DNA of 64,000 nt from Gemmatimonas sp. (lineage in GTDB: Bacteria; Gemmatimonadota; Gemmatimonadetes; Gemmatimonadales; Gemmatimonadaceae). Below are positions 52,262 to 61,452 of this stretch, one piece after another; positions within the stretch are counted from its first letter, which is position 1, and each line of letters begins with the position of its first letter. The stretch spans positions 21,840 to 85,839 of the forward strand of contig JAABRL010000014.1 in the NCBI GenBank assembly GCA_011390935.1, read 5' to 3'. Both the position numbers and the translations under genes were made by a program. A model generated the notes under the pieces. It was given only the letters and a program-made list of their open reading frames with translations, did not search any database and was not told where the DNA came from.

Positions 52262-52276
52262 TGGCACCACCCTTGC
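52262..52276 (+). promoter_or_regulatory. Sigma-54 (-24/-12) promoter of the aldehyde dehydrogenase gene
   Basis: TGGCAC (52262-52267), then five bases, then TTGC (52273-52276): the invariant GG and GC are separated by the exact ten bases required. Transcription should start near 52288, leaving a 45-base leader before the ATG at 52333. This is a near-consensus RpoN site. Confidence 0.85.
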
Positions 52277-52332
52277 TTTGCATTGGAGCACACACATCGT
52301 CGTTCATCTCTCCCGTTGCATCCGAGGCTCCC

Positions 52333-53889
52333 ATGTCTGCTCCGACGCGCCCGTCCGCCGATCTCGCCCCCCTGCCCGAGGGCGCCGCCAGCTATGCGAT
52401 CACGATCCCGATCAAGGCGCGTTACGACAACTGGATCAACGGGCGGTACGTCGCTCCTGTGCGCGGCCAGTATTTCGCCAACATGACACCGGTGACCGGA
52501 CAGGTGCTGTGTGAGGTCGCGCGCTCCACTGCCGAGGATGTGGAGCTGGCGCTGGACGCGGCGCACGCCGCCGCGGATGCATGGGGCCGCACGTCGGCGG
52601 CGGAGCGCGCGCGCATTCTCAATCGCATCGCCGATCGGCTCGAAGAAAATCTCGAAGCACTCGCGGTGATCGAAACCATCGACAACGGCAAGCCGATTCG
52701 CGAAACGCGCGCGGCCGACATGCCACTCGCGGTTGACCACTTCCGCTACTTCGCGGGCTGCCTGCGCGCGCAGGAAGGTCGTCTCAGCCAGCTGGATGAC
52801 GACACCGTGGCGTATCACTTCCACGAGCCGCTTGGTGTGGTCGCGCAGATCATTCCCTGGAACTTCCCGTTGCTGATGGCCACGTGGAAGCTTGCCCCCG
52901 CGCTCGCCGCCGGCAACTGCGTGGTGCTCAAGCCCGCCGAGCAGACGCCGGTGAGCATCATGGCCTTCGTGGAACTGATGGCCGACCTGTTGCCCCCCGG
53001 CGTGCTCAACGTGGTGCAGGGCTTCGGCGTAGAGGCCGGCAAGCCGCTCGCGTCGAGCAAGCGTGTGGCCAAGGTTGCATTCACCGGTGAGACCACCACG
53101 GGTCGGCTCATCATGCAGTACGCGAGCGAGAACATCGTGCCGGTCACGCTTGAACTCGGTGGCAAGTCACCGAACATCTTCTTCGCCGACGTGCTGGACG
53201 CCGATGATGCGTACTTCGACAAGGCGTTGGAAGGCTTTGCGATGTTCGCGCTGAATCAGGGCGAAGTGTGCACGTGTCCGTCGCGCGCATTGGTGCAGGA
53301 GTCGATCTACGATCGCTTCATGGAGCGTGCCCTCGACCGGGTAGGCAAGATCCGCATGGGCCATCCGCTCGACAGCGCCACGATGCTGGGGGCGCAGGCC
53401 AGCCAGGATCAGCTCGAGAAGATCCTGAGCTACTTCGACATCGGCCGACAGGAAGGGGCCGAAGTGCTCACCGGCGGCGCGCGCGCCGTGCTCGATGGCG
53501 AACTGGCCGAGGGGTACTACGTGCAGCCCACCGTGTTCGCGGGGCACAATCGCATGCGCATCTTCCAGGAGGAGATCTTTGGCCCGGTGGTCTCGGTGAC
53601 GACCTTCAAGGACGCCGATGATGCGCTGCGACTCGCCAACGATACGCTCTACGGACTTGGCGCCGGAGTGTGGACGCGCGACACGAACATGGCCTATCGC
53701 ATGGGACGCGGGATCAAGGCCGGGCGCGTGTGGACCAACTGTTATCACGCCTATCCCGCGCACGCCGCGTTCGGCGGTTACAAGCAGTCGGGCATTGGTC
53801 GCGAAAATCACAGCATGATGCTGTCGCACTATCAGCAGACGAAGAATCTGCTCGTCTCGTACTCACCGAACGCGCTGGGGTTCTTCTGA
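52333..53889 (+). CDS. NAD-dependent aldehyde (acetaldehyde) dehydrogenase
   Basis: Oxidises an aldehyde to the acid. It belongs to the AcoD/ExaC group by context and sequence: [36 protein letters not shown], catalytic glutamate in [14 protein letters not shown], catalytic cysteine in [28 protein letters not shown], and the C-terminal [17 protein letters not shown]. The 518 aa is the normal subgroup length. It is controlled by a sigma-54 promoter and followed by a DUF779 gene, an arrangement typical of ethanol/acetoin-related acetaldehyde dehydrogenases. Confidence 0.92.
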   Translation: MSAPTRPSADLAPLPEGAASYAITIPIKARYDNWINGRYVAPVRGQYFANMTPVTGQVLCEVARSTAEDVELALDAAHAAADAWGRTSAAERARILNRIADRLEENLEALAVIETIDNGKPIRETRAADMPLAVDHFRYFAGCLRAQEGRLSQLDDDTVAYHFHEPLGVVAQIIPWNFPLLMATWKLAPALAAGNCVVLKPAEQTPVSIMAFVELMADLLPPGVLNVVQGFGVEAGKPLASSKRVAKVAFTGETTTGRLIMQYASENIVPVTLELGGKSPNIFFADVLDADDAYFDKALEGFAMFALNQGEVCTCPSRALVQESIYDRFMERALDRVGKIRMGHPLDSATMLGAQASQDQLEKILSYFDIGRQEGAEVLTGGARAVLDGELAEGYYVQPTVFAGHNRMRIFQEEIFGPVVSVTTFKDADDALRLANDTLYGLGAGVWTRDTNMAYRMGRGIKAGRVWTNCYHAYPAHAAFGGYKQSGIGRENHSMMLSHYQQTKNLLVSYSPNALGFF

Positions 53890-53897
53890 GCTCGACC

Positions 53898-54323
53898 GTG
53901 GTGCCGCATGAGCGATCGTCGTGGCGGGTGTCGCGCGTTTCCGCGACACCTGCCGCGCGCGAGCTGCTCGCGTCGCTGGTGCAGGAGTTCGGGTCGGTGC
54001 TCCTGCACCAGTCCGGCGGCTGCTGCGATGGCAGCGCGCCTATGTGTTATCCGCGCGGTGAGTTCCGCGTCGGCGATGGCGACGTGTTCCTTGGGCGAAT
54101 CGACGACACACCGGTGTACATCGGCGGCCAGCAGTTCGAGTACTGGCAGCACACGCATCTCACGATCGACGTGGTGCCGGGCAGAGGCAGCGGATTCTCC
54201 CTCGAGGCCCCGCGCGGTGTACGGCTGCTTACCCGATCACGGCTGTTCACCGACGCCGAGCACGAGGTGTTGCAGCGTGCTGGTCCGCCACCACGAGGTG
54301 ACCAGGACGAGCGGGACCGCTGA
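53898..54323 (+). CDS. DUF779 family protein
   Basis: A 141-aa protein with the DUF779 hallmark LHQSGGCCDGSAPMCY followed by GDVFLGRIDDTPVYIGGQQFEYWQHTHLTI. Several conserved Cys and His residues suggest metal binding. DUF779 genes are usually found directly after acetaldehyde dehydrogenase genes, as here, eight bases apart. Biochemical function is not established. Two adjacent GTG codons (53898, 53901) can serve as start. Confidence 0.88.
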   Translation: MVPHERSSWRVSRVSATPAARELLASLVQEFGSVLLHQSGGCCDGSAPMCYPRGEFRVGDGDVFLGRIDDTPVYIGGQQFEYWQHTHLTIDVVPGRGSGFSLEAPRGVRLLTRSRLFTDAEHEVLQRAGPPPRGDQDERDR

Positions 54324-54370
54324 CAGGCGACGTCCGAGCGGCGCACCACACGTTCGCCTGCTCGACGGCG

Positions 54371-55981
54371 TCAGCAGAGCAACTTGAACGTGACGACTTC
54401 GGTGCCCGGCTTGAGGACGTGGTTGTCGGATCGGTACGGCGCGCATCGTGGCGCTCTCCCTTCGATGCGCCATGTGCCCGCCCGCAGCACGAGCGGCGCG
54501 GGGTCGCCGGCCGATTCGCGCCGCACGACGGTGCCCAGGGAATCGGTGAACGTGAGGTGCGCTTCGGCCGGGGTGACGTCGAGCGTGACGCGGGTGCAGC
54601 GCGCGAGCGACACGCTGTGGTCCACCCGCTCACCGGCGGTGATCTGGAGCGTGTCGGTGTGCTGCGCAAAGGGACAGTCCGCGAGCCCGGGCCCGTCGAC
54701 GTACCGCGCACGCACGACGTACACGCCAGGGCGCGCCCGAGGATTGCTCCAGGCCGACCCCTCCGAGAGATCATCGTTGATGCGGAGTTCCGTGCCCGGT
54801 GGTGCCGTCACGCGCACCGACGCCGTGCGCACTCGCGGCGTGCGTTCGACGGTTGTGTCCGGGGCGGAATCCAACGCCGCGGTGTCGTTGTCCGCGACGT
54901 CGACCACGGGACGCGGCGCGGAGTCTGCAGGGAATGACAGACTGTCCGCTGGCGGAACGACCCCGCTCGCCCGCGCCCAAATCGTGTCCCCGGTGGGTGC
55001 TCCGCGACTCAGCCAGAGCCCAAGTGCCACCACGCCGACGGCGAACGCGATCCTGGCCGCGCCTCGCTGCCACCATGGTACCGTGCGTGCCATGACGGGA
55101 TGGATGGCCGTGGTGCCACCGGTGCCAAGCGCCATGCGGGCCCCAGTGGGGGGCGCGGTGGGAAGTTGCGCGAGCGCGTCGAAGAGCTCGGAAGCGTCGC
55201 GGAATCGGTTCTCCGGCCGCTTTTCGAGCAGGCGCAGGAGGATGTCGGCGAACGCGGGGGAGAGCTCGGGGGCCAACGAGCGCGGATCGGGCGGCACGTC
55301 GTCCACATGCTTGCGCGCCACCGCGTACCAGTCGTCGCCCTCGAAGGGGAGGCGGCCGGTCGCGGCCCGGAAGAGCGTCACGCCGAGTGCGTACAGGTCG
55401 CTGCGTCCATCCAACGGCTCACCGCGGGCCTGCTCGGGGCTGAAGTAGTGGGGGGTGCCCACGACCTGGTTGGTGGCGCTGAGGTCGGCACCGCCGGCCA
55501 GCGCGCGCGCGAGCCCGAAGTCGCAGACAATCGCTTCGCCGGCCCCCCCGAGGAGAATGTTGTCGGCCTTGATATCGCGGTGAATGACACCCGCGGCGTG
55601 GGCCGCCCCGAGTGCGGCGGTGATATCGAGTCCGAGCCGCACGAGGTCCGGCTCCGGGAGCGCCGCGAGCACCTGCAGGCGCCGCGTGAGCGAGCCCGGC
55701 ACCAGGTCCATCACCACCCAGGTGATCCCGTCCGAGCGTCCGACGTCGCGGATGGTGACGATGTTCGGATGGCGCAAGCGCGCGGCGGTGGTGGCTTCGC
55801 GTCGGAATCGGGTCTCGACGACCTCGTTGCCCGTGTGCTCGGGGCGCAGCACCTTCACGGCCACCGGAATCTCGAGTTCCGTGTCGCGCGCTTCGTACAC
55901 CCACGCATACGCCCCCGCGCCCAGCAGACGCGAGATGGTGTACCGTCCTCCGAGGGTGACGCCGATGTAGCGCTCGGGCAC
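54371..55981 (-). CDS. Membrane-anchored Ser/Thr protein kinase
   Basis: Residues about 12-270 form a Hanks-type kinase: LLGAGAYAWVYEARD (glycine loop), VAVKVLRPE (ATP lysine), HRDIKADNILL (catalytic loop), CDFGLARAL (DFG), GTPHYFSPEQARGEPLDGRS. A single membrane helix follows near 308-324 (IAFAVGVVALGLWLSRG). The external part of about 210 residues is beta-rich (VRVTAPPGTELRINDD, TLDVTPAEAHLTFTDS) with paired cysteines near the end; it resembles no PASTA domain. The GTG start at 55981 faces rpsO across 230 bases. The ligand and targets are unknown. Confidence 0.92.
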   Translation of the reverse strand: MPERYIGVTLGGRYTISRLLGAGAYAWVYEARDTELEIPVAVKVLRPEHTGNEVVETRFRREATTAARLRHPNIVTIRDVGRSDGITWVVMDLVPGSLTRRLQVLAALPEPDLVRLGLDITAALGAAHAAGVIHRDIKADNILLGGAGEAIVCDFGLARALAGGADLSATNQVVGTPHYFSPEQARGEPLDGRSDLYALGVTLFRAATGRLPFEGDDWYAVARKHVDDVPPDPRSLAPELSPAFADILLRLLEKRPENRFRDASELFDALAQLPTAPPTGARMALGTGGTTAIHPVMARTVPWWQRGAARIAFAVGVVALGLWLSRGAPTGDTIWARASGVVPPADSLSFPADSAPRPVVDVADNDTAALDSAPDTTVERTPRVRTASVRVTAPPGTELRINDDLSEGSAWSNPRARPGVYVVRARYVDGPGLADCPFAQHTDTLQITAGERVDHSVSLARCTRVTLDVTPAEAHLTFTDSLGTVVRRESAGDPAPLVLRAGTWRIEGRAPRCAPYRSDNHVLKPGTEVVTFKLLC

Positions 55982-56011
55982 GTGGGGGTGGCGAGGGGGG
56001 CGAGGCGGTCC

Positions 56012-56040
56012 TTTACACGGACTCGTGGGACAGTTAACGT
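56012..56040 (+). promoter_or_regulatory. Candidate rpsO promoter
   Basis: TTTACA (56012-56017) and TAACGT (56035-56040) with a 17-base spacer. The predicted leader of about 165 bases holds a hairpin TGCGGT/ACCGCA (56124-56142), compatible with S15 autoregulation. Moderate match. Confidence 0.4.
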
Positions 56041-56211
56041 TATCTGCTTACATCACTTGCGGACTCGCACGCGGTGCTGCCCCTCCGGGAGCGGTCCGCG
56101 CCATGAGCGCGAAGTCCGTGTCTTGCGGTCGCTCGCACCGCAGTCCAGGTACCGCTTCCGGAATGGCCCCGACCGGGCGCTGATCCAGCTAGCGCGGAGA
56201 ATATTACGACG

Positions 56212-56472
56212 ATGGCGTTCGACAAGGCACCCACGATTGAGAAGTACCGCAGCCATGAGCAGGATACCGGATCGGCCCGCGTGCAGGTGGCGGTGCTCAC
56301 CGACCGGATCAACTATCTCACGAATCACTTCCGCGCGCACCACAAGGATCATCACAGCCGGCGTGGCCTGCTGAAGATGGTGGGTAGACGGCGCCGCTTG
56401 CTCGACTACATCAAGCGCACGAACCTTGAAGGATATCGTTCGCTCGTGCAGGAACTCGGCCTGCGCTACTGA
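56212..56472 (+). CDS. rpsO: Ribosomal protein S15
   Basis: The 86-aa protein is a standard S15 that binds the 16S central domain: [55 protein letters not shown] and LGLRY at the end. It precedes pnp, the classic rpsO-pnp pair, with a strong hairpin between them. Confidence 0.97.
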   Translation: MAFDKAPTIEKYRSHEQDTGSARVQVAVLTDRINYLTNHFRAHHKDHHSRRGLLKMVGRRRRLLDYIKRTNLEGYRSLVQELGLRY

Positions 56473-56489
56473 GGCCACTCGAAGGACCG

Positions 56490-56521
56490 ATCGCGCGGGG
56501 GCGTGCTGCCACCCGCGCGAT
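56490..56521 (+). terminator. Hairpin between rpsO and pnp
   Basis: ATCGCGCGGG (56490-56499) pairs with CCCGCGCGAT (56512-56521) around 12 bases, followed by TTCGTTATT. It can end rpsO transcripts or serve as a double-stranded processing site ahead of pnp, as the rpsO-pnp hairpin does in E. coli. Confidence 0.65.
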
Positions 56522-56537
56522 TTCGTTATTGGCAGCC

Positions 56538-56558
56538 AAGCAACCACAAAGCAACCAC
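56538..56558 (+). repeat. Short tandem repeat just before pnp
   Basis: AAGCAACCAC occurs at 56538-56547 and again at 56549-56558, one base apart, in an unstructured A/C-rich stretch ending seven bases before the pnp ATG. No Shine-Dalgarno is visible, so this single-stranded segment may itself help ribosome entry or be a target for repression. Confidence 0.4.
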
Positions 56559-56564
56559 GCAATA

Positions 56565-58763
56565 ATGATGCAACGAATCGAGCGGACCTTTGCCGGCCGC
56601 AACCTCGTCATCGAGACGGGGCGGATGGCGAAGCAGGCGGCGGGATCCGCCTTGGTGCAGTTCGGCGACACGGTCGTGCTCGCCGCGGTCACCGTCAGTG
56701 ACAACGAGTCCCACCTGCCGTTCTTCCCGCTCACGGTCGAGTACAAGGAGCGCACGTACGCCGCTGGCAAGTTCCCCGGTGGCTTCATCAAGCGCGAAGG
56801 CCGCCCGCACGATCATGAAATCCTGGCCTGCCGGATCATCGATCGTTCCATCCGGCCGCTGTTCCCCGAAGGCTTCAAGAACGAAGTCCAGGTGTTCGTG
56901 TATGTCATCTCGGCCGATCAGGAAAACGATGCCGATGTGCTGGCGCTGCTCGCCACCTCGTTCGCGCTGAATGCCTCGCGCATTCCGTTCAAGGAGCCCA
57001 TCGGCGGCGTTCGCATCGGACGCGTGCAGGGCCACTGGGTGCTCAACCCCACGTTCCAGCAGCGCGAGTTCTCCGACATGGAGCTCGTGGTCGCCGGCTC
57101 GAAGGACTCCATCGTGATGGTGGAGGGCGGCGCCCTCGAAGTCTCCGAAGCCGACGTGCTCGAGGCGCTGCAGATCTCGCACACCGGCATTCATGAGCTC
57201 ATCGACATGCAGCAGGAGCTGCTGACCAAGACGCAGCAGCCCACGATGTCGTGGACCAAGGCCGAGGCGCCCGAGGGCGTGAAGGTGCGCGTGCAGGAAC
57301 TCGCCGAAGGGCACATCACCGAGGCGCTCAACCAGAAGGACAAGCACACGCGCATCGAGGCGGTCGAGCGCAAGAAGAAGGAGCTCGCCGAAGGGCTGCT
57401 CGCCGAGTTCCCGGACAACGCCAAGGACATCCACACGCTGCTCGGCGACGTGGAGTACTACGCGCTCCGCAACCAGGTGCTCGACACGAAGAAGCGCGTT
57501 GACGGTCGTGCGGCCGACGAAGTGCGTGACATCAGCGTTGACACCGGGCTGCTGCCGCGGACGCATGGGTCGGCGCTCTTCACACGCGGCCAGACCCAGG
57601 CGCTCGTCGTGGCCACGCTCGGCACCGCCGCGGATGCGCAGCGCATGGATTCGGTGAACGAGAGCAAGGAACAGCTCAAGACGTTCATGCTGCACTACAA
57701 CTTCCCCCCGTTCTCGACGGGAGAAGTGCGTCCCATGCGCGGCACGAGCCGCCGCGAAATCGGCCATGGCAACCTGGCCGAGCGTGCGCTGCAGGCGGTG
57801 CTGCCGTCATTCGAAGAGTTCCCGTACACGCTGCGGATCGTGTCCGACGTGCTCGAGTCGAACGGTTCGTCGTCGATGGCGTCGGTGTGTGGTGGGTCAC
57901 TCGCCATGTTCGACGCCGGTGTGCCGCTGAAGGCCGCCGTCGCCGGTGTGGCCATGGGCCTCATCTCCGACGGCAAGCGCTACGCCATTCTCACCGACAT
58001 CCTCGGCACCGAAGACCACCTCGGCGACATGGACTTCAAGGTGGCGGGCACGCGCGAGGGCATCACGTCCATCCAGATGGACATCAAGATCGAGGGGCTT
58101 GACCTCAAGATCATGGAAGAGGCCCTCGAGCAGGCGCGCCGTGGTCGGTTGCACATTCTCGACGAGATGGACAAGGCGCTCGCGGCACCGCGTGAGGAGC
58201 TCTCGGCCTACGCACCGCGCATCGTCACGATGAAGATTCCGACCGACAAGATCGGCGATCTCATCGGCCCCAAGGGCAAGACGATTCGCGGCATCCAGGA
58301 CGAGACGGGGGCCACGCTCAGCGTCGAAGACGACGGCACCGTCACGATCGCCGCCGTCGGTGGCGAGTCGATGGAGCGTGCGCGGCAGATGATCGCCTCG
58401 CTCACCGCCGAGCCGGTGGTGGGCGATGTGTACGAAGGCGTCGTGAAGAGCACGACCGCGTTCGGCGCATTCGTGGAGATCATGCCGGGCACCGAAGCGC
58501 TGCTGCACATCTCCGAACTCAAGCACGAGCGTGTGGCCAACACCGAAGACGTGGTCAAGAAGGGTGATCGCGTGCGCGTCAAGCTCGTGGATCGCGACGA
58601 GCGTGGCCGCCTTCGGTTGTCCATGAAGGCGCTCGAGCCGCGTCCGGAAGGCATGCCGGAGCCGGACCCCGCCGAAGAGCGTGCGGCCCGTAGCGACAGC
58701 GATCGCGGCGGTGAATCGGGTGGCCGCCGCGGTGGCGGCTCGCGCGGCCGGGAGCGGCGCTGA
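56565..58763 (+). CDS. pnp: Polynucleotide phosphorylase
   Basis: Phosphorolytic 3'-5' exoribonuclease and poly(A)/mixed-tail polymerase. Two RNase PH cores: EYKERTYAAGKFPGGFIKRE in the first and RTHGSALFTRGQTQALVVAT with PPFSTGEVRPMRGTSRREIG in the second. A KH domain (IGDLIGPKGKTIRGIQDETG, near residue 558) and an S1 domain (VVKSTTAFGAFVEIMPGTEA, near 628) follow, then an Arg/Gly tail. ATG 56565 (732 aa) fits the family; a TTG at 56529 would add 12 residues. Confidence 0.96.
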   Translation: MMQRIERTFAGRNLVIETGRMAKQAAGSALVQFGDTVVLAAVTVSDNESHLPFFPLTVEYKERTYAAGKFPGGFIKREGRPHDHEILACRIIDRSIRPLFPEGFKNEVQVFVYVISADQENDADVLALLATSFALNASRIPFKEPIGGVRIGRVQGHWVLNPTFQQREFSDMELVVAGSKDSIVMVEGGALEVSEADVLEALQISHTGIHELIDMQQELLTKTQQPTMSWTKAEAPEGVKVRVQELAEGHITEALNQKDKHTRIEAVERKKKELAEGLLAEFPDNAKDIHTLLGDVEYYALRNQVLDTKKRVDGRAADEVRDISVDTGLLPRTHGSALFTRGQTQALVVATLGTAADAQRMDSVNESKEQLKTFMLHYNFPPFSTGEVRPMRGTSRREIGHGNLAERALQAVLPSFEEFPYTLRIVSDVLESNGSSSMASVCGGSLAMFDAGVPLKAAVAGVAMGLISDGKRYAILTDILGTEDHLGDMDFKVAGTREGITSIQMDIKIEGLDLKIMEEALEQARRGRLHILDEMDKALAAPREELSAYAPRIVTMKIPTDKIGDLIGPKGKTIRGIQDETGATLSVEDDGTVTIAAVGGESMERARQMIASLTAEPVVGDVYEGVVKSTTAFGAFVEIMPGTEALLHISELKHERVANTEDVVKKGDRVRVKLVDRDERGRLRLSMKALEPRPEGMPEPDPAEERAARSDSDRGGESGGRRGGGSRGRERR

Positions 58764-58789
58764 GCCCGCGCGGCGTCCTCGCCTCCGCA

Positions 58790-60076
58790 GTGCTCGATGC
58801 AGTGAACCGGCCGGTGTCAGATCTGACACCGGCCGGTGTGCATCGTACCGACTGTGCGAACGGCCTCACCGTCCTCTCCGAGTACATCCCGGGACGTCGC
58901 ACCGTCGCGTTCGGCGCGTGGGTGCGGTTCGGCACGCTGCACGAGCAGCGCGCGCAGATGGGGCTCGCGCATCTGCTCGAACACATGGTGTTCAAGGGCA
59001 CGGCAACGCGCAGTGCGCGCGATCTCGCGTTTTCGCTGGAGTCGCTCGGTGGCTCGCTCGACGCTTACACCGAACGCGAGTTCACGAGCTATCAGGCGCG
59101 CGTGCTCGATCGGCACCTCGATGCCGCGGTTGACGTGATCGGCGATCTGCTGTTCAATGCGCGCCTCGCCGACGATGATCTGGCGCTCGAGCGGCAGGTG
59201 ATCCTCGAAGAGATCGCGATGGTCGACGATACGCCGGATGACGTGGTTTTTGATCTGCACAACGAACTGCTGTGGGGGGATCACCCGCACGCATATCGAA
59301 TTCTGGGCACGCCGGAGACGGTGCGATCGCTCGGCACGGCACAGCTTCAGGCATTGCGCGACGGCCAGTATCAGCCCGGACGGCTCGTGGTGGCCGCGGC
59401 GGGCAACGTCAGCCACGATCAGCTGCTCGACGTCCTGCAACGGTCCGGCTGGCTCGATCGCCCGTCACGCAGCGACGAGTCCCCCCCAGCACAGCCGCCG
59501 GTGGCGACGCACGGTGCGCACGAGCATCACGCGCGCAAGGACATCGCGCAGGTGCATCTGGTGCTGGGTCGCGATGCGACGGCGGTTGGCGATCCGCGTC
59601 GGCATGCGTTCGGTCTGCTGGGCACGGTGGTTGGCGGCGGCATGAGCAGTCGCCTCTTTCAGCGGGTGCGCGAAGAGCTGGGCTACGCGTACAGCGTCTA
59701 CCACTTTCATTCGCCGTACGCCGATGCGGGGTGCCACGGGATCTATCTCGCCAGCGCCCCCGAGACGGCACAGCAGGCGCTCGATGCGGCGCGTGCGGTG
59801 CTGTCCGAGGTGGCGGCGCAGGGGCTTCCCGAAGCCGAAATCGAAGCCGGCAAGCTGCAGCTGGCCGGTCAGCTCGTGATGTCCCTCGAGAGCGTGAGCG
59901 CGCGCATGTATCGCGCGGCCACCTCCGCGCTGTATCATCAACCACTGCGCACCATCGACGAAATGCTCGCCGACGTGGCCGCGATCGACGTGTCGACCGT
60001 GGCTGCCCTGGCGGCGGAGTACTTCGATCCAGCGCGCATGACCCTCGTCAGTCATGGGCCTCGGCCCGTTCGCTGA
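58790..60076 (+). CDS. M16-family zinc peptidase (processing-peptidase-like)
   Basis: Inverted zinc motif HLLEH in MGLAHLLEHMVFKGT with the distal glutamate in QVILEEIAMVDD. The C-terminal half has the Arg/Tyr pair in FQRVREELGYAYSVYHFHSP. The 428 aa is the size of single-chain PepR/YmxG-type peptidases that work as dimers. Substrate unknown. GTG 58790 is the longest start. A second in-frame GTG at 58838 lies immediately after a perfect 32-bp palindrome and matches the usual family N-terminus (CANGLTVLSEYIPG), so the true protein may start there. Confidence 0.88.
   Translation: MLDAVNRPVSDLTPAGVHRTDCANGLTVLSEYIPGRRTVAFGAWVRFGTLHEQRAQMGLAHLLEHMVFKGTATRSARDLAFSLESLGGSLDAYTEREFTSYQARVLDRHLDAAVDVIGDLLFNARLADDDLALERQVILEEIAMVDDTPDDVVFDLHNELLWGDHPHAYRILGTPETVRSLGTAQLQALRDGQYQPGRLVVAAAGNVSHDQLLDVLQRSGWLDRPSRSDESPPAQPPVATHGAHEHHARKDIAQVHLVLGRDATAVGDPRRHAFGLLGTVVGGGMSSRLFQRVREELGYAYSVYHFHSPYADAGCHGIYLASAPETAQQALDAARAVLSEVAAQGLPEAEIEAGKLQLAGQLVMSLESVSARMYRAATSALYHQPLRTIDEMLADVAAIDVSTVAALAAEYFDPARMTLVSHGPRPVR
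58806..58837 (+). terminator. Perfect 32-bp palindrome after pnp, overlapping the annotated M16 start
   Basis: Each 16-base half (58806-58821, beginning ACCGGCCGGTGTCAGA) is the exact reverse complement of the other (58822-58837). It may be the pnp terminator, a protein operator, or an RNA stem that hides the start region of the peptidase gene. It lies 43 bases after the pnp stop. Confidence 0.55.
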
Positions 60077-60108
60077 CGCGACACTCCCTAGCCCGAGATC
60101 TGTCAGCC

Positions 60109-61224
60109 ATGCGTATCGGCGTTCCGCGCGAGATCAAGACCAACGAAAACCGTATTGCCTTGGTGCCTGCGGGCGCCGAGGCGCTGGTGGCCTCCGGTCA
60201 TCAGGTGTACATCGAGACCGGCGCCGGAATCGGTAGCGGCTTTGAAGATGCCGACTACGAGGCGGTAGGTGCGACCATCGTGTTCGACGCCGCGTCGGCC
60301 TGGGGCAACGCCGAGCTGTTGCTCAAGGTGAAAGAACCGATTGCCGCCGAGTGGCAGTATCTGCGCGACGATCTGGTCCTCTTCACGTACCTGCACTTTG
60401 CGGCCGACGAGCAGCTCACGAAGGCGCACCTCGCCAGCGGCGCCACGTGCATTGCCTACGAGACGGTGGAGCTGCCCTCACGCGAGCTGCCACTGCTCAC
60501 GCCCATGTCGGAAGTGGCCGGGCGCATGGCGGTTCAGCAGGGGGCGAAGTACCTCGAGAAGCTGTATGGCGGTCGTGGGGTGCTGCTCGGCGGCGTCCCG
60601 GGGGTGGCACCGGCGAAGGTGGTGATTCTCGGCGGCGGCGTGGTGGGCACGAACGCCGCGAAGATGGCGGCCGGTCTGGGCGCCAAGACGGTGATCCTCG
60701 ATCTGTCCCTCGAGCGGCTGCGGTATCTGAGCGACGTGATGCCGGCGAATGTGCAGGGCATTCACAGCAATCGGCACAACATCCTCGAGCAGATCAGCAC
60801 GGCCGACCTCGTGATCGGGGGCGTGCTGATTCCGGGCGCCAAGGCGCCGCGCCTCATCCGTCGCGAGGATCTGGCGGTCATGCGGAAGGGCTCGGTGATT
60901 GTGGATGTGGCCGTGGACCAGGGTGGCTGCGTGGAGACGATCCGTCCCACCACGCACGAGAACCCCACGTACGTGGTGGATGGGGTGATTCACTATGGCG
61001 TGGCGAACATGCCGGGGGCGGTGCCGCGCACGTCCACCCTGGCGCTCACGAACGCCACGTTGCCGTACGCGCTGCAGCTGGCGAACAAGGGGTGGAAGGC
61101 CGCGCTGCGGGACAACGCGGCGCTCCGGAAGGGGCTCAACATGACTGGGGGCATGGCCACCTACAAGGCGGTCGCGGACTCCTTCGCGCTGCCGTATCAG
61201 GAGGCCGAGCTGTTTCTGTCGTGA
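60109..61224 (+). CDS. ald: Alanine dehydrogenase
   Basis: NAD-dependent interconversion of L-alanine and pyruvate plus ammonia. The start MRIGVPREIKTNENRIALVP, the catalytic-lysine/NAD region LLLKVKEP and LFTYLHFAADEQLT, the Rossmann loop VVILGGGVVGTNAAKMAAGLG, DVAVDQGGCVETIRPTTH and VANMPGAVPRTSTLALTNAT are all diagnostic. The 371 aa is exact for the family. ATG 60109 is chosen by homology. It has its own 32-base gap after the peptidase gene. Confidence 0.96.
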   Translation: MRIGVPREIKTNENRIALVPAGAEALVASGHQVYIETGAGIGSGFEDADYEAVGATIVFDAASAWGNAELLLKVKEPIAAEWQYLRDDLVLFTYLHFAADEQLTKAHLASGATCIAYETVELPSRELPLLTPMSEVAGRMAVQQGAKYLEKLYGGRGVLLGGVPGVAPAKVVILGGGVVGTNAAKMAAGLGAKTVILDLSLERLRYLSDVMPANVQGIHSNRHNILEQISTADLVIGGVLIPGAKAPRLIRREDLAVMRKGSVIVDVAVDQGGCVETIRPTTHENPTYVVDGVIHYGVANMPGAVPRTSTLALTNATLPYALQLANKGWKAALRDNAALRKGLNMTGGMATYKAVADSFALPYQEAELFLS

Positions 61225-61229
61225 TGGTG

Positions 61230-61255
61230 GGGAGCGTGTCCTAGGTCACGCTCCC
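61230..61255 (+). terminator. Hairpin terminator after ald
   Basis: GGGAGCGTG (61230-61238) pairs with CACGCTCCC (61247-61255) around TCCTAGGT, five bases after the ald stop. The position is right for termination before the mre operon; no U-tract follows. Confidence 0.65.
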
Positions 61256-61263
61256 ACAACGGC

Positions 61264-61292
61264 TTGCCCGCATTTGGGTCAACCGATAGCTT
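61264..61292 (+). promoter_or_regulatory. Possible mreBCD promoter
   Basis: TTGCCC (61264-61269) and TAGCTT (61287-61292), spacer 17 bases, lie between the ald hairpin and mreB. This would give a 160-base leader. The match is weak but the location is sensible. Confidence 0.3.
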
Positions 61293-61452
61293 AAGTGATC
61301 GTCGCTTCCGCCGTCGCGTTGCGCGCGGGCGATTCGTTGGTGGTGGATACCGCGCATTGCGCGGTCTCCGCAGATCCAGCGGGTCGCCCCGTCGCGTTTC
61401 GTGGCCCGGCCGTTTTCGCGCCTCACGCGCACCGCGCTCTCTCGGTATCCGG

